The notes beneath the pieces are model-generated. The model was not told the origin of the DNA. It saw only the letters and a list, made by a program, of their open reading frames with translations, and did not search any database. Positions 6,687-14,376 of a DNA stretch of 21,495 nucleotides are shown piece by piece. The stretch spans positions 1-21,495 of the forward strand of contig JBBQBV010000055.1 of NCBI GenBank assembly GCA_038318085.1, in the 5' to 3' direction. Source of the DNA: DATLGB01 sp038318085 (lineage in GTDB: Bacteria; Actinomycetota; Thermoleophilia; Solirubrobacterales; Solirubrobacteraceae). The position numbers were made by a program, and so were the translations under genes. How positions within the stretch are numbered: position 1 is the stretch's first letter; the number at the start of each line of letters is the position of its first letter.

Positions 6687-6715
6687 ATAGTGTACAACCT
6701 TGGCGCAGTTGTCAA
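6687..6715 (-). promoter_or_regulatory. alkB promoter with candidate TetR operator
   Basis: On the minus strand, TTGACA (6710-6715) is a perfect -35 box. A weaker -10 candidate, CACTAT (6687-6692), follows after 17 bp. A start site a few bases further on would give a leader of about 45 bases. Between the boxes is an inverted repeat, ACAAC (6694-6698) with GTTGT (6708-6712) and a 9-bp spacer. Its position, overlapping the polymerase site, suits a repressor such as the TetR protein encoded in the same operon. Repression is inference. Confidence 0.6.
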
Positions 6716-6734
6716 GTCGATGGGGCGCCGCCCC

Positions 6735-7694
6735 CTACGGCACCCGCCCGAACCAGAACAGCGACATCCCCGCGCCGGCGAGCAGGAGCATGAGGCCGCC
6801 GCCGGCGAACCCCGCGGTGATCTGGCGAGGCACCCTCTTACGCGTGAGCTGGGTGCCGAGACGCTCGTAGACGGCAGAGAGCCGGGAGGCATCGCCGACC
6901 GCGAAGGACTGGCCCTTCGACAACGCCGCGATGCGGTGCAGGGTCAGCGGGTCCGGCGGGACGGCCTCGGTGCCGGTCGTCCCGTTGCGCAGCTTCTTGG
7001 GGATCGTCCCCTGCGGGGTGCCGAGCGAGACGGTGTAGATTGGGACATGGACCTTGGCGGCGGCGCGGGCCGCGTCGAGGGGGTCGCTGCCGCGCACGGA
7101 CTTGCCGTCGGAGAGCAGGACGATCGCGGCGGGGGGCGGCCTGCGCCGGGGCAGGGAGGCCTGGCGCGCGACCTTGAGCGCCAGCTTGAGCGCCTCGCCC
7201 GTCGCCGTCGACCCCTTCGGCGTCACCGCCGACAGGGCCGTGAGGATGGCCTCGCGATCAGTGGTCGGCCCCTGGATGACGCGCGCGCCCTGGTTGAAGG
7301 CGACCGCCGCGACCTGCACCCGCTTGGGCACCTTCTTGAGAAACTCGGCGGCGGCCCCCCGGGCTGCGGCGAGGCGCGTCGGCACCACATCCTTGGCGGC
7401 CATCGAGCCCGACTGGTCGGTGACGAGGATGATGCGCGCCTGGTCGACCGGGACCGAGACGGCGACCTGGGGCCGCGAGAGCGCCACGACGAGCGTGATG
7501 ATCGCCAGCAGGTACAGCGCGAGCGGCAGATGGCGGCGCCAGCGCGGGCGCGTGGGGGCGACCGCGGGGAGCATCGCCGGGCTCGCGAAGGCGGCCGGCC
7601 CGCGGCGGGCCCGGCGCTCGCGCCCCACGTACAGCCCCACCGCGACCGGCGCGACGACCAGCAGCAGCAGGAACAGCGGTGCCTGCAGGCTCAC
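6735..7694 (-). CDS. BatA-like membrane protein with von Willebrand factor A domain (vWA-2)
   Basis: A 319-residue protein starting at GTG 7694, overlapping the HtrA stop as GTGA. Layout matches the vWA protein at 1724-2686: N-terminal helix (about 5-22), second helix (about 56-72), MIDAS motif DQSGSM at 93-98, PTTDRE segment, and a C-terminal helix around 292-312 within ITAGFAGGGLMLLLAGAG. The MIDAS falls at exactly the same residue number in both paralogues. The partner gene here is an S1C protease instead of MoxR/DUF58. The protein may recognise clients for that protease or act with the MoxR set encoded further downstream. Its stop lies 20 bp before the alkB -35 box. Confidence 0.85.
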   Translation of the reverse strand: MSLQAPLFLLLLVVAPVAVGLYVGRERRARRGPAAFASPAMLPAVAPTRPRWRRHLPLALYLLAIITLVVALSRPQVAVSVPVDQARIILVTDQSGSMAAKDVVPTRLAAARGAAAEFLKKVPKRVQVAAVAFNQGARVIQGPTTDREAILTALSAVTPKGSTATGEALKLALKVARQASLPRRRPPPAAIVLLSDGKSVRGSDPLDAARAAAKVHVPIYTVSLGTPQGTIPKKLRNGTTGTEAVPPDPLTLHRIAALSKGQSFAVGDASRLSAVYERLGTQLTRKRVPRQITAGFAGGGLMLLLAGAGMSLFWFGRVP

Positions 7695-8896
7695 GGCGAG
7701 GCAGATGGGGTGGGGACGCTCTGCGGCCGGTCGGCGAGCGTCACCCGTGCGGTGCGGCGCTGTCCGCCGCGCAGGTAGTCGACGCGCGCGATCTGCCCGG
7801 GCGTGAGCGCGCCGATGATCCCGGAGAGGTCGTCGGGACTGTTCACTGCCTTGCCGTCGACGGCGACGATGACGTCGCCGCCACTGCCGGTCAGCGCGCT
7901 CCCGGACTGCAGCCCCGCCCTCTCGGCCGGGCCGCCGGGCGTGACCTCCGCCACCTGCGCGCCGGCCTTGCCGACCGCCGTGGTGGTGGAGACGCCGAGG
8001 TAGGCGCGCCGGATGCTCTGCCCCTTGCCCAGGCGCGGGACGACGTCGCGCACGGTGTTCGACGGCACCGCGAAGCCGATGCCGACGTTGCCCTGGCTGC
8101 CGGCCGTCGCGATCTGCGAGTTGATGCCGATCACGCGCCCGCGGTCGTCGAGCAGCGGGCCGCCCGAGTTGCCGGGGTTGATCGGCGCGTCGGTCTGGAT
8201 GACGTTGTCGATCGAGAAGTTGTTGGGCGCCGTGATCGTCCGCCCGAGGCCGGAGACGATCCCCGCCGTCGCGGTCCGGTCGAGGCCGAGCGGGAAGCCG
8301 ATGGCGATCGCGTTGTCCCCGACCCGCACGTCGTCGGAGTTGGCCAGCGTCAGCGGGTGCAGCGCGGGCGCGCGGCCGGGATCGACGCTGAGCACCGCGA
8401 GGTCCGACGACGGGTCCGTGCCGACGACCCTGGCGGGGATCGCCTGGCCCTTGTCGTCGAAGCGCACGCGCACCGCGGTGGCGTGCTCGACCACGTGGTC
8501 GTTGGTGACGATCGTGCCGTCACCGGCGATCACGAACCCGCTGCCGGTCGCGCCGCCGCCGCCCGTCGAGACCTGGATCGAGACGACGCTGGCGCTGACC
8601 TTGTCGTAGATCTGGTTGATGCGCGTGGCCGCCGTGCCGCCCTTGGAGACCGAGAGCGGAGCGATGGCCTTCTGGTCGGGCCCGCCCCCCGCCGCGCCGG
8701 TCAGGACGACGACGGCGAGCGACGTCAGCGCCGCGAGGGCGACGACGGCCGCGGCGAGGAGGGCGACGAGGGGCTTGGTTCGCCGTCGAGGTGGCTCTGG
8801 GGGCGGTGCAGCGGGCGGTGGCGAGGCGGGCCGGGCGGGGACGTGGAGCCATTCGTAGCTCCCGTCGCGCTTGTCCTTGTCGGTCCAGACGCCCAT
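7691..8896 (-). CDS. HtrA/DegP-like membrane-anchored serine protease with PDZ domain
   Basis: A 401-residue protein from ATG 8896. A short polar N-terminus and a Pro-rich stretch (21-37) precede one membrane helix (about 42-66), placing the protease outside the cell. The S1C catalytic triad is complete: His134 in TNDHVV, Asp165 in SSDLAVL and Ser244 in GNSGGPL. A PDZ domain spans about 297-390, with YLGVS at its start. HtrA proteases degrade or refold damaged envelope proteins. The following vWA gene overlaps by 4 bp, so both are made together. The reading frame of the upstream MFS gene runs 172 bp into this gene, which is unusual (see findings). The weak site ACAGG just before ATG suggests translation may depend on the upstream gene. 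Confidence 0.92.
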   Translation of the reverse strand: MGVWTDKDKRDGSYEWLHVPARPASPPPAAPPPEPPRRRTKPLVALLAAAVVALAALTSLAVVVLTGAAGGGPDQKAIAPLSVSKGGTAATRINQIYDKVSASVVSIQVSTGGGGATGSGFVIAGDGTIVTNDHVVEHATAVRVRFDDKGQAIPARVVGTDPSSDLAVLSVDPGRAPALHPLTLANSDDVRVGDNAIAIGFPLGLDRTATAGIVSGLGRTITAPNNFSIDNVIQTDAPINPGNSGGPLLDDRGRVIGINSQIATAGSQGNVGIGFAVPSNTVRDVVPRLGKGQSIRRAYLGVSTTTAVGKAGAQVAEVTPGGPAERAGLQSGSALTGSGGDVIVAVDGKAVNSPDDLSGIIGALTPGQIARVDYLRGGQRRTARVTLADRPQSVPTPSASP

Positions 8897-10137
8897 CCTG
8901 TCTGCAAGGTAGGACTTCCGGGGTCAGCCGAAGCTAAAGCGCGCCTGTGAGCCAGCTGGGCGGCAAGCGCGGTGAGCAGGGCCGCCGCACCGCCGAGCAC
9001 GAGGCCCGCCCGCGGGCCCGATGTCTCGGCGAGCCAGCCGACGAGCGGTGCGCCGATCGGCGTCGACCCGAGGAAGACCACCGAGTACAGGGCCATCACG
9101 CGGCCCCGCAGCGCCTCGGGCGCGCCGAGCTGCAGCGACGAGTTGACGCCGGCGGCGAAGGTGACGCTGGCCGCGCCGAGCGGGACGAGCGTGGCGGCCT
9201 GCGCCAGCAGCGTCGGCGCCGCGGCGGCGGCGAGCTCGGAGACGCCGAAGAGCGCCGAGGCGCCCACGAGCAGCGCCGGGCTCACGCGCGCCCGCGCGCC
9301 CGCGACGAGCGCGCCCGCCACCGAGCCCACGCCCATGGCGCTCGTCAGCAGCGCATAGCCGGCGGCAGTCCCGTGCCACGTGAAGGCGGCGAACAACGGC
9401 AGCAGGACCTGGAAGTTGAACGACAGGGTCCCGACCACGACCATCATCGCGAGCGGGATGCGCAGCCCGGGCCGGCGCAGGACCTCGCGCACGGCGTCGC
9501 GGATCTGGCCGCGGGCGGGCAGCGCCCGGCGCGGCGTCCGAAGCAGCGCCGGGTCCATCCCGCGCAGCGCGACCAGCATCGCGCCGAAGGACAGCGAGTT
9601 GACGGCAAAGCACGGCCCGACGCCGAAGAGCGCGATGACGACGCCCGCGCTCGCCGGTCCGACGATGCGCGCGGTGTGCACGATCACGCTGTTGAGCGAC
9701 ACGGCGTTCACGACGCGCTCGGGGCCGACGATCTCGGTCACGAAGGCCTGGCGCGCCGGGTTGTCGACCGCGGTCACCATCCCGCGCACGAGGACGAGCC
9801 CGTAGACCATCCAGATCTCGACGCTGCCGCTGGCCGTCAGCACCCACAGCGTCAGCGCGGGGATCGCCATCAGCCCCTGGGTGACCATCAGCAGGCGCCG
9901 CTTGTCGCGGCGGTCGGCGAGCACGCCGCCCATGGCGCCGAACAGCAGGATCGGCAGGAACTGCAGGCCGGCGGTGAGGCCGACCGAGACCCCGGAGCCG
10001 GTGAGCTTGACGACGAGCCACATCTCGGCCACGGTCTGCATCCAGTTGCCCGTGATCGAGATGACCTGACCGGCGAAGTAGCGCCGGTAGTTGGCGACGG
10101 TGAGCGAGGAGAGCGCGCGGCCCAGTGCGAGGCTCAA
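8725..10137 (-). CDS. MFS exporter (DHA3-like drug/metabolite efflux), with anomalous C-terminal read-through
   Basis: The frame gives 470 residues from TTG 10137, chosen because it overlaps the marR stop as TTGA and begins with the family-like SLALGRALSSLTVANYRRYF. About twelve hydrophobic helices occupy residues 12-400, with the loop motif GGVLADRRDKRR at 70-81 and a related motif in the second half (ALRGRVMALY). It resembles DHA3/enterobactin-exporter-type transporters that sit beside MarR regulators and expel antibiotics or siderophores. The transporter proper ends near residue 402 (LAHRRAL). The last ~65 residues are Pro/Ser-rich and lie in another frame of the HtrA gene, so they are unlikely to be ancestral. 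Either a stop was lost by a small indel near 8940 or the overlap is real. Confidence 0.82.
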   Translation of the reverse strand: MSLALGRALSSLTVANYRRYFAGQVISITGNWMQTVAEMWLVVKLTGSGVSVGLTAGLQFLPILLFGAMGGVLADRRDKRRLLMVTQGLMAIPALTLWVLTASGSVEIWMVYGLVLVRGMVTAVDNPARQAFVTEIVGPERVVNAVSLNSVIVHTARIVGPASAGVVIALFGVGPCFAVNSLSFGAMLVALRGMDPALLRTPRRALPARGQIRDAVREVLRRPGLRIPLAMMVVVGTLSFNFQVLLPLFAAFTWHGTAAGYALLTSAMGVGSVAGALVAGARARVSPALLVGASALFGVSELAAAAAPTLLAQAATLVPLGAASVTFAAGVNSSLQLGAPEALRGRVMALYSVVFLGSTPIGAPLVGWLAETSGPRAGLVLGGAAALLTALAAQLAHRRALASADPGSPTLQTGWASGPTRTSATGATNGSTSPPGPPRHRPLHRPQSHLDGEPSPSSPSSPRPSSPSRR

Positions 10138-10574
10138 GCGGCGGGATCCTCGAGCAGGCGCTCCAGCAGGACGGCGGCGCGCTCCAGCGTCTCGCGATCC
10201 TCGGGGGCCAGGGCGCGCAGGCGGTGGACCAGGTAGGCGTCCTTGCGCGTGCGGTTCTCGCGCAGCAGCGCGCGCCCCGCGCCGCTCGTGGTGATCAAAA
10301 AGGAGCGGCCGTCGGCGGGGTCCTGGGTCCGGACGATCAGCCCGTCGGACTCCAGGCGGCCGATCAGCTTGGTGGCGGTCGGGCGCTGGATGCGCTCGCG
10401 CGTCGCCAGCTCGCTCGGCGTCAGCGGACCGTGCTTGTCCACCGTCGCCAGCGCCGCGGTCATGGTGGCGCTGAGCCCGCCGCCGGCCTCCTGGCGCAGG
10501 CGCCGCGCGGTGCGCGCGACGGCGATCCGCAGGTGCCCGGCGAGAGCGGAGACGTTGGTCGAGCTCGTTGCCAT
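10134..10574 (-). CDS. MarR-family transcriptional regulator
   Basis: A 146-residue winged-helix regulator starting at ATG 10574. The DNA-binding helix and wing are visible as LTPSELATRERIQRPTATKL (51-70) and the wing region LIVRTQDPADGRS (79-91), where the DxRS motif is typical of MarR. Flanking helices form the dimer interface. It overlaps the MFS exporter start by 4 bp (TTGA), the standard arrangement of a repressor governing its own efflux pump. It is divergent from the AbrB-family gene, with only 42 bp between the two start codons, so it may control both. The ligand is unknown. Confidence 0.92.
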   Translation of the reverse strand: MATSSTNVSALAGHLRIAVARTARRLRQEAGGGLSATMTAALATVDKHGPLTPSELATRERIQRPTATKLIGRLESDGLIVRTQDPADGRSFLITTSGAGRALLRENRTRKDAYLVHRLRALAPEDRETLERAAVLLERLLEDPAA

Positions 10575-10616
10575 GGGTAATTAGTTTAGCAAAGCACACC
10601 TCCTACCCTCGACTGG
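10575..10616. promoter_or_regulatory. Divergent marR/abrB-type control region with AT-rich core
   Basis: This 42-bp gap holds TAATTAGTTTAGCAAAG (10577-10593), the most AT-rich run around, inside DNA that is otherwise very GC-rich. It contains TTAG twice (TTAGTTTAG). MarR proteins favour short AT-rich operators, so an autoregulatory site is plausible. On the minus strand AGGAGG lies 24-29 bases before the marR ATG, too far to serve as its ribosome site. No clear -35/-10 pair was found. Confidence 0.4.
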
Positions 10617-11687
10617 GTGATCGTTCGCTGGGGCGCCCTCGGCGCCGTCACCGTCGGCGCCGGATGGCTCTTGGGCCTGGCGGCCGTGCCGTCGCCATAC
10701 CTGTTCGCGGCACTGCTCGCCGGACTCGCCGTGGCGCTCGCGTGGCCGGGCCGCCTCGACCTCCCGCGGCCGGTCTTCCTCGCCGCGCAGGCCGTGCTCG
10801 GCGTCGTGCTCGGGGCATATCTGACGACCTCCTCGCTGCAGGCGGTCGCGGACTCCTGGCTGCCGGTGGCCCTGGTGTCCGCAGGGACGCTGGCGGTCTG
10901 CCTCGGCGTCGGCCTCGCCCTGACCCGCCTCACGCACGTCGACCCGGCGACTGCGACGCTCGGCATGGTGGCCGGGGGCGCGTCGGGCATCGTGGCGATG
11001 GCGGACGAGCTCGGCGCCGACGACCGCCTCGTCGCTTTCATGCAGTACGCACGGGTGCTGGTCGTCGTGCTCGCCACGCCGCTGCTCGCCGCCCTGTTCT
11101 TCCCCGGCCACCACGGCGTGGCCGGCGGCGGGTCGGGCCCGCCGCTGCTGGGCAGCGTCAAGGACTGGCTGATCGCCCTGGCGGTCGCCCCCGTCGGCGC
11201 CCTACTGGGCCGGGCGGTCCGCCTGCCCGCCGGCACGCTGCTCGGCCCGCTGGCGGTCGCCGGCGCGCTCGCCCTGGCCAAGCCGCTGGGCTCCTTCGCG
11301 GTCCCAGACCTGCTGCAGGAGGCGGCCTTCATCCTGATCGGCCTGCAGGTCGGGCTGAAGTTCACGGTCGAGACCGTGCGCGAGGTCGGGCGGCTGCTGG
11401 TGCCGGTGCTCGTGTGCATCGTGGCGCTGATGGTCATCTGCTTCGGGCTCGCCGCCCTGCTGCAGGCGATGGCGCCGGTCTCGCTGCTCGACGCCTACCT
11501 CGCCACCACGCCGGGCGGCCTGTACGCGGTCGTGGCGGTCGCCTTCGGCGCCGGAGCGAACACGACGTTCATCCTCGCCGTGCAGTCCGTGCGCCTGCTC
11601 GTGATGGTGCTGCTCGCGCCGGTCTTCGTGCGGATGGTGGCGCGACGCTCGGCGGCCTCCGCCCGACAGTCGTGTCAGGCTGCGTGA
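10617..11687 (+). CDS. AbrB-family membrane protein (PF05145)
   Basis: A 356-residue, almost wholly hydrophobic protein from GTG 10617. The sequence shows two similar halves, each with a Gly-rich motif: LGMVAGGASGIVAMADELGA (115-134) and TTPGGLYAVVAVAFGAGANT (298-317). This duplicated pattern, plus about ten helices and segments like PSPYLFAALLAG near the N-terminus, is the signature of the AbrB membrane family (also misnamed 'ammonia monooxygenase'). It is not the AbrB DNA-binding regulator. Its transported substrate is not established. A single base separates its stop from the GTG of the P450 gene, so the two are likely co-translated. It is divergent from marR. Confidence 0.85.
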   Translation: MIVRWGALGAVTVGAGWLLGLAAVPSPYLFAALLAGLAVALAWPGRLDLPRPVFLAAQAVLGVVLGAYLTTSSLQAVADSWLPVALVSAGTLAVCLGVGLALTRLTHVDPATATLGMVAGGASGIVAMADELGADDRLVAFMQYARVLVVVLATPLLAALFFPGHHGVAGGGSGPPLLGSVKDWLIALAVAPVGALLGRAVRLPAGTLLGPLAVAGALALAKPLGSFAVPDLLQEAAFILIGLQVGLKFTVETVREVGRLLVPVLVCIVALMVICFGLAALLQAMAPVSLLDAYLATTPGGLYAVVAVAFGAGANTTFILAVQSVRLLVMVLLAPVFVRMVARRSAASARQSCQAA

Positions 11688-11688
11688 G

Positions 11689-12993
11689 GTGAGCACCCTT
11701 CCGCCCGGGCCGGCCGCGGCGCCCACCCTGCAGACGCTGCGCTGGCTGCTGCGCCCGATCACCTTCCTCGAGGACTGCCGGCGGCGCTTCGGCGACGCCT
11801 TCAGCGTCACCTTTTTTGGCTTCCAGACTCCGATGGTGATGCTGTCGGACCCGGAGGCCATCCGCGCCCTCTACACGGAGCGGGCGAACGCGCTGCCGCC
11901 GGGCCGGACCTTCGCGCTGCGGCCGATCATGGGCGCGCGGTCGGTGCTGCTGCTCGAGGGCGCCGAGCACCTGGCGCGCCGCAAGGTGATGCTGCCGCCA
12001 TTTCACGGCGAGCGGATGCGCGCGTACGAGCCGATCGTGCGCGACGCCGCCGAGAAGGAGATCGCCACCTGGCCGGTCGGCGACCCGTTCCCCGTCCACC
12101 CGCGGATGCAGGCGGTCACGCTCGAGGTGATCCTGCGCGCGGTCTTCGGCGTCGAGGACCGCGGTCGCCGCGAGCGGCTCGCGGAGCTGCTCGGCGGCCT
12201 CCTGGCCCGCACGTCCTCGACCGCGCTGCAGTTCGGGGTGCTGGCCGCGCGCCGGCTGGGCATCGCCGGGCCGATGGCGAAGATCGAGCGCGAGAACGCG
12301 GCGCTGGACGCGCTGCTGCTCGACGAGATCCGCGCGCACCGCGCCGACCCGGACGTCGCCGACCGCGACGACATCCTCTCCCTGCTCGTGCAGGCGCGCT
12401 TCGAGGACGGCGAGCCGATGGGCGACCGCGAGGTCCGCGACCAGCTCGTGACGCTGCTGCTGGCCGGGCACGAGACGACGGCGACCGGGCTGGCCTGGAC
12501 GTTCGACCTCCTGCTGCGCCACCCCCATGTGCTCGCGCGACTGGTGGACGAGGTCGACGCCGGCGGCGACGCGTACGTGCGCGCGGTCGTCTCGGAGTCG
12601 CTGCGCCTGCGCCCAGTCGTCCCGCTCGCCGGGCGCCGCCTGACCGTGCCACTGCAGGCCGCGGGCCTGTCGCTGCCGGTGGGCACCGACGTGACCCCGG
12701 CGATCTGGCTCACGCACACGCGCGCCGCGTCCTACCCCGACCCCTACGCGTTCCGGCCGGAGCGCTTCCTGGCGGCCGCGCCGCCGACGTACGCGTGGAT
12801 CCCCTTCGGCGGCGGCGTGCGCCGCTGCCTCGGGGCGGCCTTCGCCGAGCTCGAGATGCGCGTGGTCCTGGCCGCCGTCCTGCGCCTCCGCGCGCTGCGC
12901 CCGGGCTCGCCGCGCGCCGAGCGCGTCGCGCGCCGCAACGTCACCTTCTCTCCGGCGGGCGGGACGCGCCTCGTCGCCATGGCGCGGGTCTAG
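11689..12993 (+). CDS. Cytochrome P450 (CYP135/138-like)
   Basis: A 434-residue haem monooxygenase starting at GTG 11689. The N-terminus LPPGPAAAPTLQTLRWL (4-20) resembles the mycobacterial CYP135/CYP138 type. The C-helix region has HLARRKVMLPPFHGERM (94-110). The oxygen-binding I-helix motif is AGHETT at 259-264, the ExxR salt-bridge motif is ESLR at 303-306, and the haem ligand is Cys380 in FGGGVRRCLG (373-382). All key residues are present and the length is normal. Electrons would come from a ferredoxin and reductase encoded elsewhere. The substrate is unknown; a lipid or terpenoid is plausible. The stop codon overlaps the stop of the convergent DUF1990 gene. Confidence 0.92.
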   Translation: MSTLPPGPAAAPTLQTLRWLLRPITFLEDCRRRFGDAFSVTFFGFQTPMVMLSDPEAIRALYTERANALPPGRTFALRPIMGARSVLLLEGAEHLARRKVMLPPFHGERMRAYEPIVRDAAEKEIATWPVGDPFPVHPRMQAVTLEVILRAVFGVEDRGRRERLAELLGGLLARTSSTALQFGVLAARRLGIAGPMAKIERENAALDALLLDEIRAHRADPDVADRDDILSLLVQARFEDGEPMGDREVRDQLVTLLLAGHETTATGLAWTFDLLLRHPHVLARLVDEVDAGGDAYVRAVVSESLRLRPVVPLAGRRLTVPLQAAGLSLPVGTDVTPAIWLTHTRAASYPDPYAFRPERFLAAAPPTYAWIPFGGGVRRCLGAAFAELEMRVVLAAVLRLRALRPGSPRAERVARRNVTFSPAGGTRLVAMARV

Positions 12994-13640
12994 CCCGGAG
13001 GGACCTTCGGCCTCGCCCAGCGCGCGGCGGGCTGCTCGCCGCGCAGGGCCGCCGCCGTCATCCCTGCCATGCGCCGGCACGCGCCGGCGAGGTAGCGCTC
13101 GCGCTCGCGCTGGCCGAACAGCCGGAAGCCGAGGTTGATCAGGAGGGTGCGAGTTCCTGCGTTGCGCGAGATCGAGCGGATGCGGAACTGGACCTCGCCG
13201 GTGTCCAGCCATTTCCACACCTCCCAGTCCATCTGGCCCTGCTCCACGTGGCCCTCGAGCGTCATGTAGGGCCAACCCCAGACGCGCACGGGACGGCCGT
13301 CCTCCGTGCGCGCCTCGTCGGTGACCGTGCCGACGCGGCAGCCGGCGAAGACGCTGAAGAGGCCGTGGAAGCGCAGCTCGAGCAGCATGTCGCGGTGCTC
13401 GAGGGGCGCCGCGTGATCGTAGGTCACGCGCACGAGCTTCGGGTCGGCGACCTTGTAGTCGCGCAGCAGCCGCTGGGCCACCTGGAAGGGCCCGCCCGCG
13501 ACGGGCTCCCCCGGCGGCTCGGCGGGCAGGGGTTGGCAGTAGTCGTCGACGCGCCACCCATCCTCGGCCGGGTGCGGAGCCTCCGGGTCGTAGTTGAGCG
13601 GCAGGTCGCGCAGCCGCGCGAGCCGCCGCTGCTCATCCAT
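12990..13640 (-). CDS. DUF1990-like family protein, copy A
   Basis: A 216-residue soluble protein from ATG 13640. The start overlaps the stop of the upstream copy by 8 bp (ATGGATGA). The central region resembles the DUF1990 fold. It has AGCRVGTVTDE (99-109), then WGWPYMTLEGHVEQGQMDWE (121-140) aligned with the usual GFAYGTLPGHPE-G-E signature, then VQFRIRSISRNAG, matching the V-F-I-A-FSRPA motif, and a C-terminal helix with RYLAGACRRMAG. The role of DUF1990 is unknown; a START-like ligand-binding fold has been suggested for such proteins, but no catalytic residue is evident. It ends against the P450 stop. Assignment rests on motif spacing. Confidence 0.65.
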   Translation of the reverse strand: MDEQRRLARLRDLPLNYDPEAPHPAEDGWRVDDYCQPLPAEPPGEPVAGGPFQVAQRLLRDYKVADPKLVRVTYDHAAPLEHRDMLLELRFHGLFSVFAGCRVGTVTDEARTEDGRPVRVWGWPYMTLEGHVEQGQMDWEVWKWLDTGEVQFRIRSISRNAGTRTLLINLGFRLFGQRERERYLAGACRRMAGMTAAALRGEQPAARWARPKVPPG

Positions 13641-14343
13641 CGTCGACGTCGACCCGGCGCGTGTGGATGTCGATCCCGCGGGTCATCCGGCCGCCGGAGA
13701 CGCGCACGACTCCCTCCAGGGTCGACGTCCACATGTGCAGCTGGGTCTCCTTGGCCATGCGCACCTTGTCGTAGAGGACGTGCACCGCCCGCGTGCTGCT
13801 GCGCGCCCATGACTCGATCTCGAACACCAGCACGTCGTCCTCCTCGCGCGCGCGAAACTCGATCTGCCCGGCCTCGAGGTGGTCGCGCAGCGTCGCTAGG
13901 CGGAAGGAGTCGGGCTGCTTGTCGATCACCCGCACCGGCCCGTCCCACGGCGCGGCCATGCGGACGACGTACTCGTCGCCGACGCGCATCACGCGCTCCG
14001 CCCCGAGGACCTTCTGAAAGGTGGCGAACTCGGTGGGCGCGGCCCGATCGAGGTCGGCGCTCACGCGCTCGACGAGCTCGGTCGGCGTCAGGTCGGTCGC
14101 GCGGATCCGCGTCCGGTAGCGGCGATGAAAGAGCGGGCCGGCGCCGTCCGCGGCGTGCTGGACCTCCTCGTGCGAGACCCCGCCGGGCAGCGGCGGCGGC
14201 GCGTCGGCGTCCAGCGTGCCGCTCTCCTCGGTCCGGTGCATCGGCGTGGTGCGCCACATGTAGCGCCAGGAGGTGAAGACCACCCCGACCGGCCAGCGCG
14301 TGGCGGTGGTCAGGCGGCGCCAGGTCGAGGGGCGTCGGGGCAT
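13633..14343 (-). CDS. DUF1990-like family protein, copy B
   Basis: A 236-residue protein from ATG 14343; the longer upstream frame has no family-like sequence and overlaps another gene. A basic N-terminus (MPRRPSTWRRLTTATRW) and a mildly hydrophobic segment (about 18-30) lead to a motif TSWRYMWRTTPMHR (27-40). The body has GPLFHRRYRTRIRATDLTP, VGDEYVVRMAAPWDGPVRVI and ATLRDHLEAGQIEFRA, then FEIESWARS and YDKVRMAKETQLHMW. These strings match actinobacterial proteins annotated DUF1990. LRDHLEAGQIEF occupies the place of the GxxEQGQMDW motif in copy A, so the two are probably diverged paralogues. The N-terminal segment suggests membrane association. Function is unknown. Confidence 0.7.
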   Translation of the reverse strand: MPRRPSTWRRLTTATRWPVGVVFTSWRYMWRTTPMHRTEESGTLDADAPPPLPGGVSHEEVQHAADGAGPLFHRRYRTRIRATDLTPTELVERVSADLDRAAPTEFATFQKVLGAERVMRVGDEYVVRMAAPWDGPVRVIDKQPDSFRLATLRDHLEAGQIEFRAREEDDVLVFEIESWARSSTRAVHVLYDKVRMAKETQLHMWTSTLEGVVRVSGGRMTRGIDIHTRRVDVDDG

Positions 14344-14376
14344 GGCCGAATGCCTACCCCGAGTAGCGTGCGCCTC

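Noticed and set aside
11569..13557. 662-codon minus-strand open frame across the P450 gene
   Set aside because: Shadow of the plus-strand P450, which has complete catalytic motifs; no protein-like features in the frame.
14125..14376. N-terminal extension of the small membrane protein
   Set aside because: The extension lies antisense to DUF1990 copy B and resembles no protein; the homology-like part starts at 14377.
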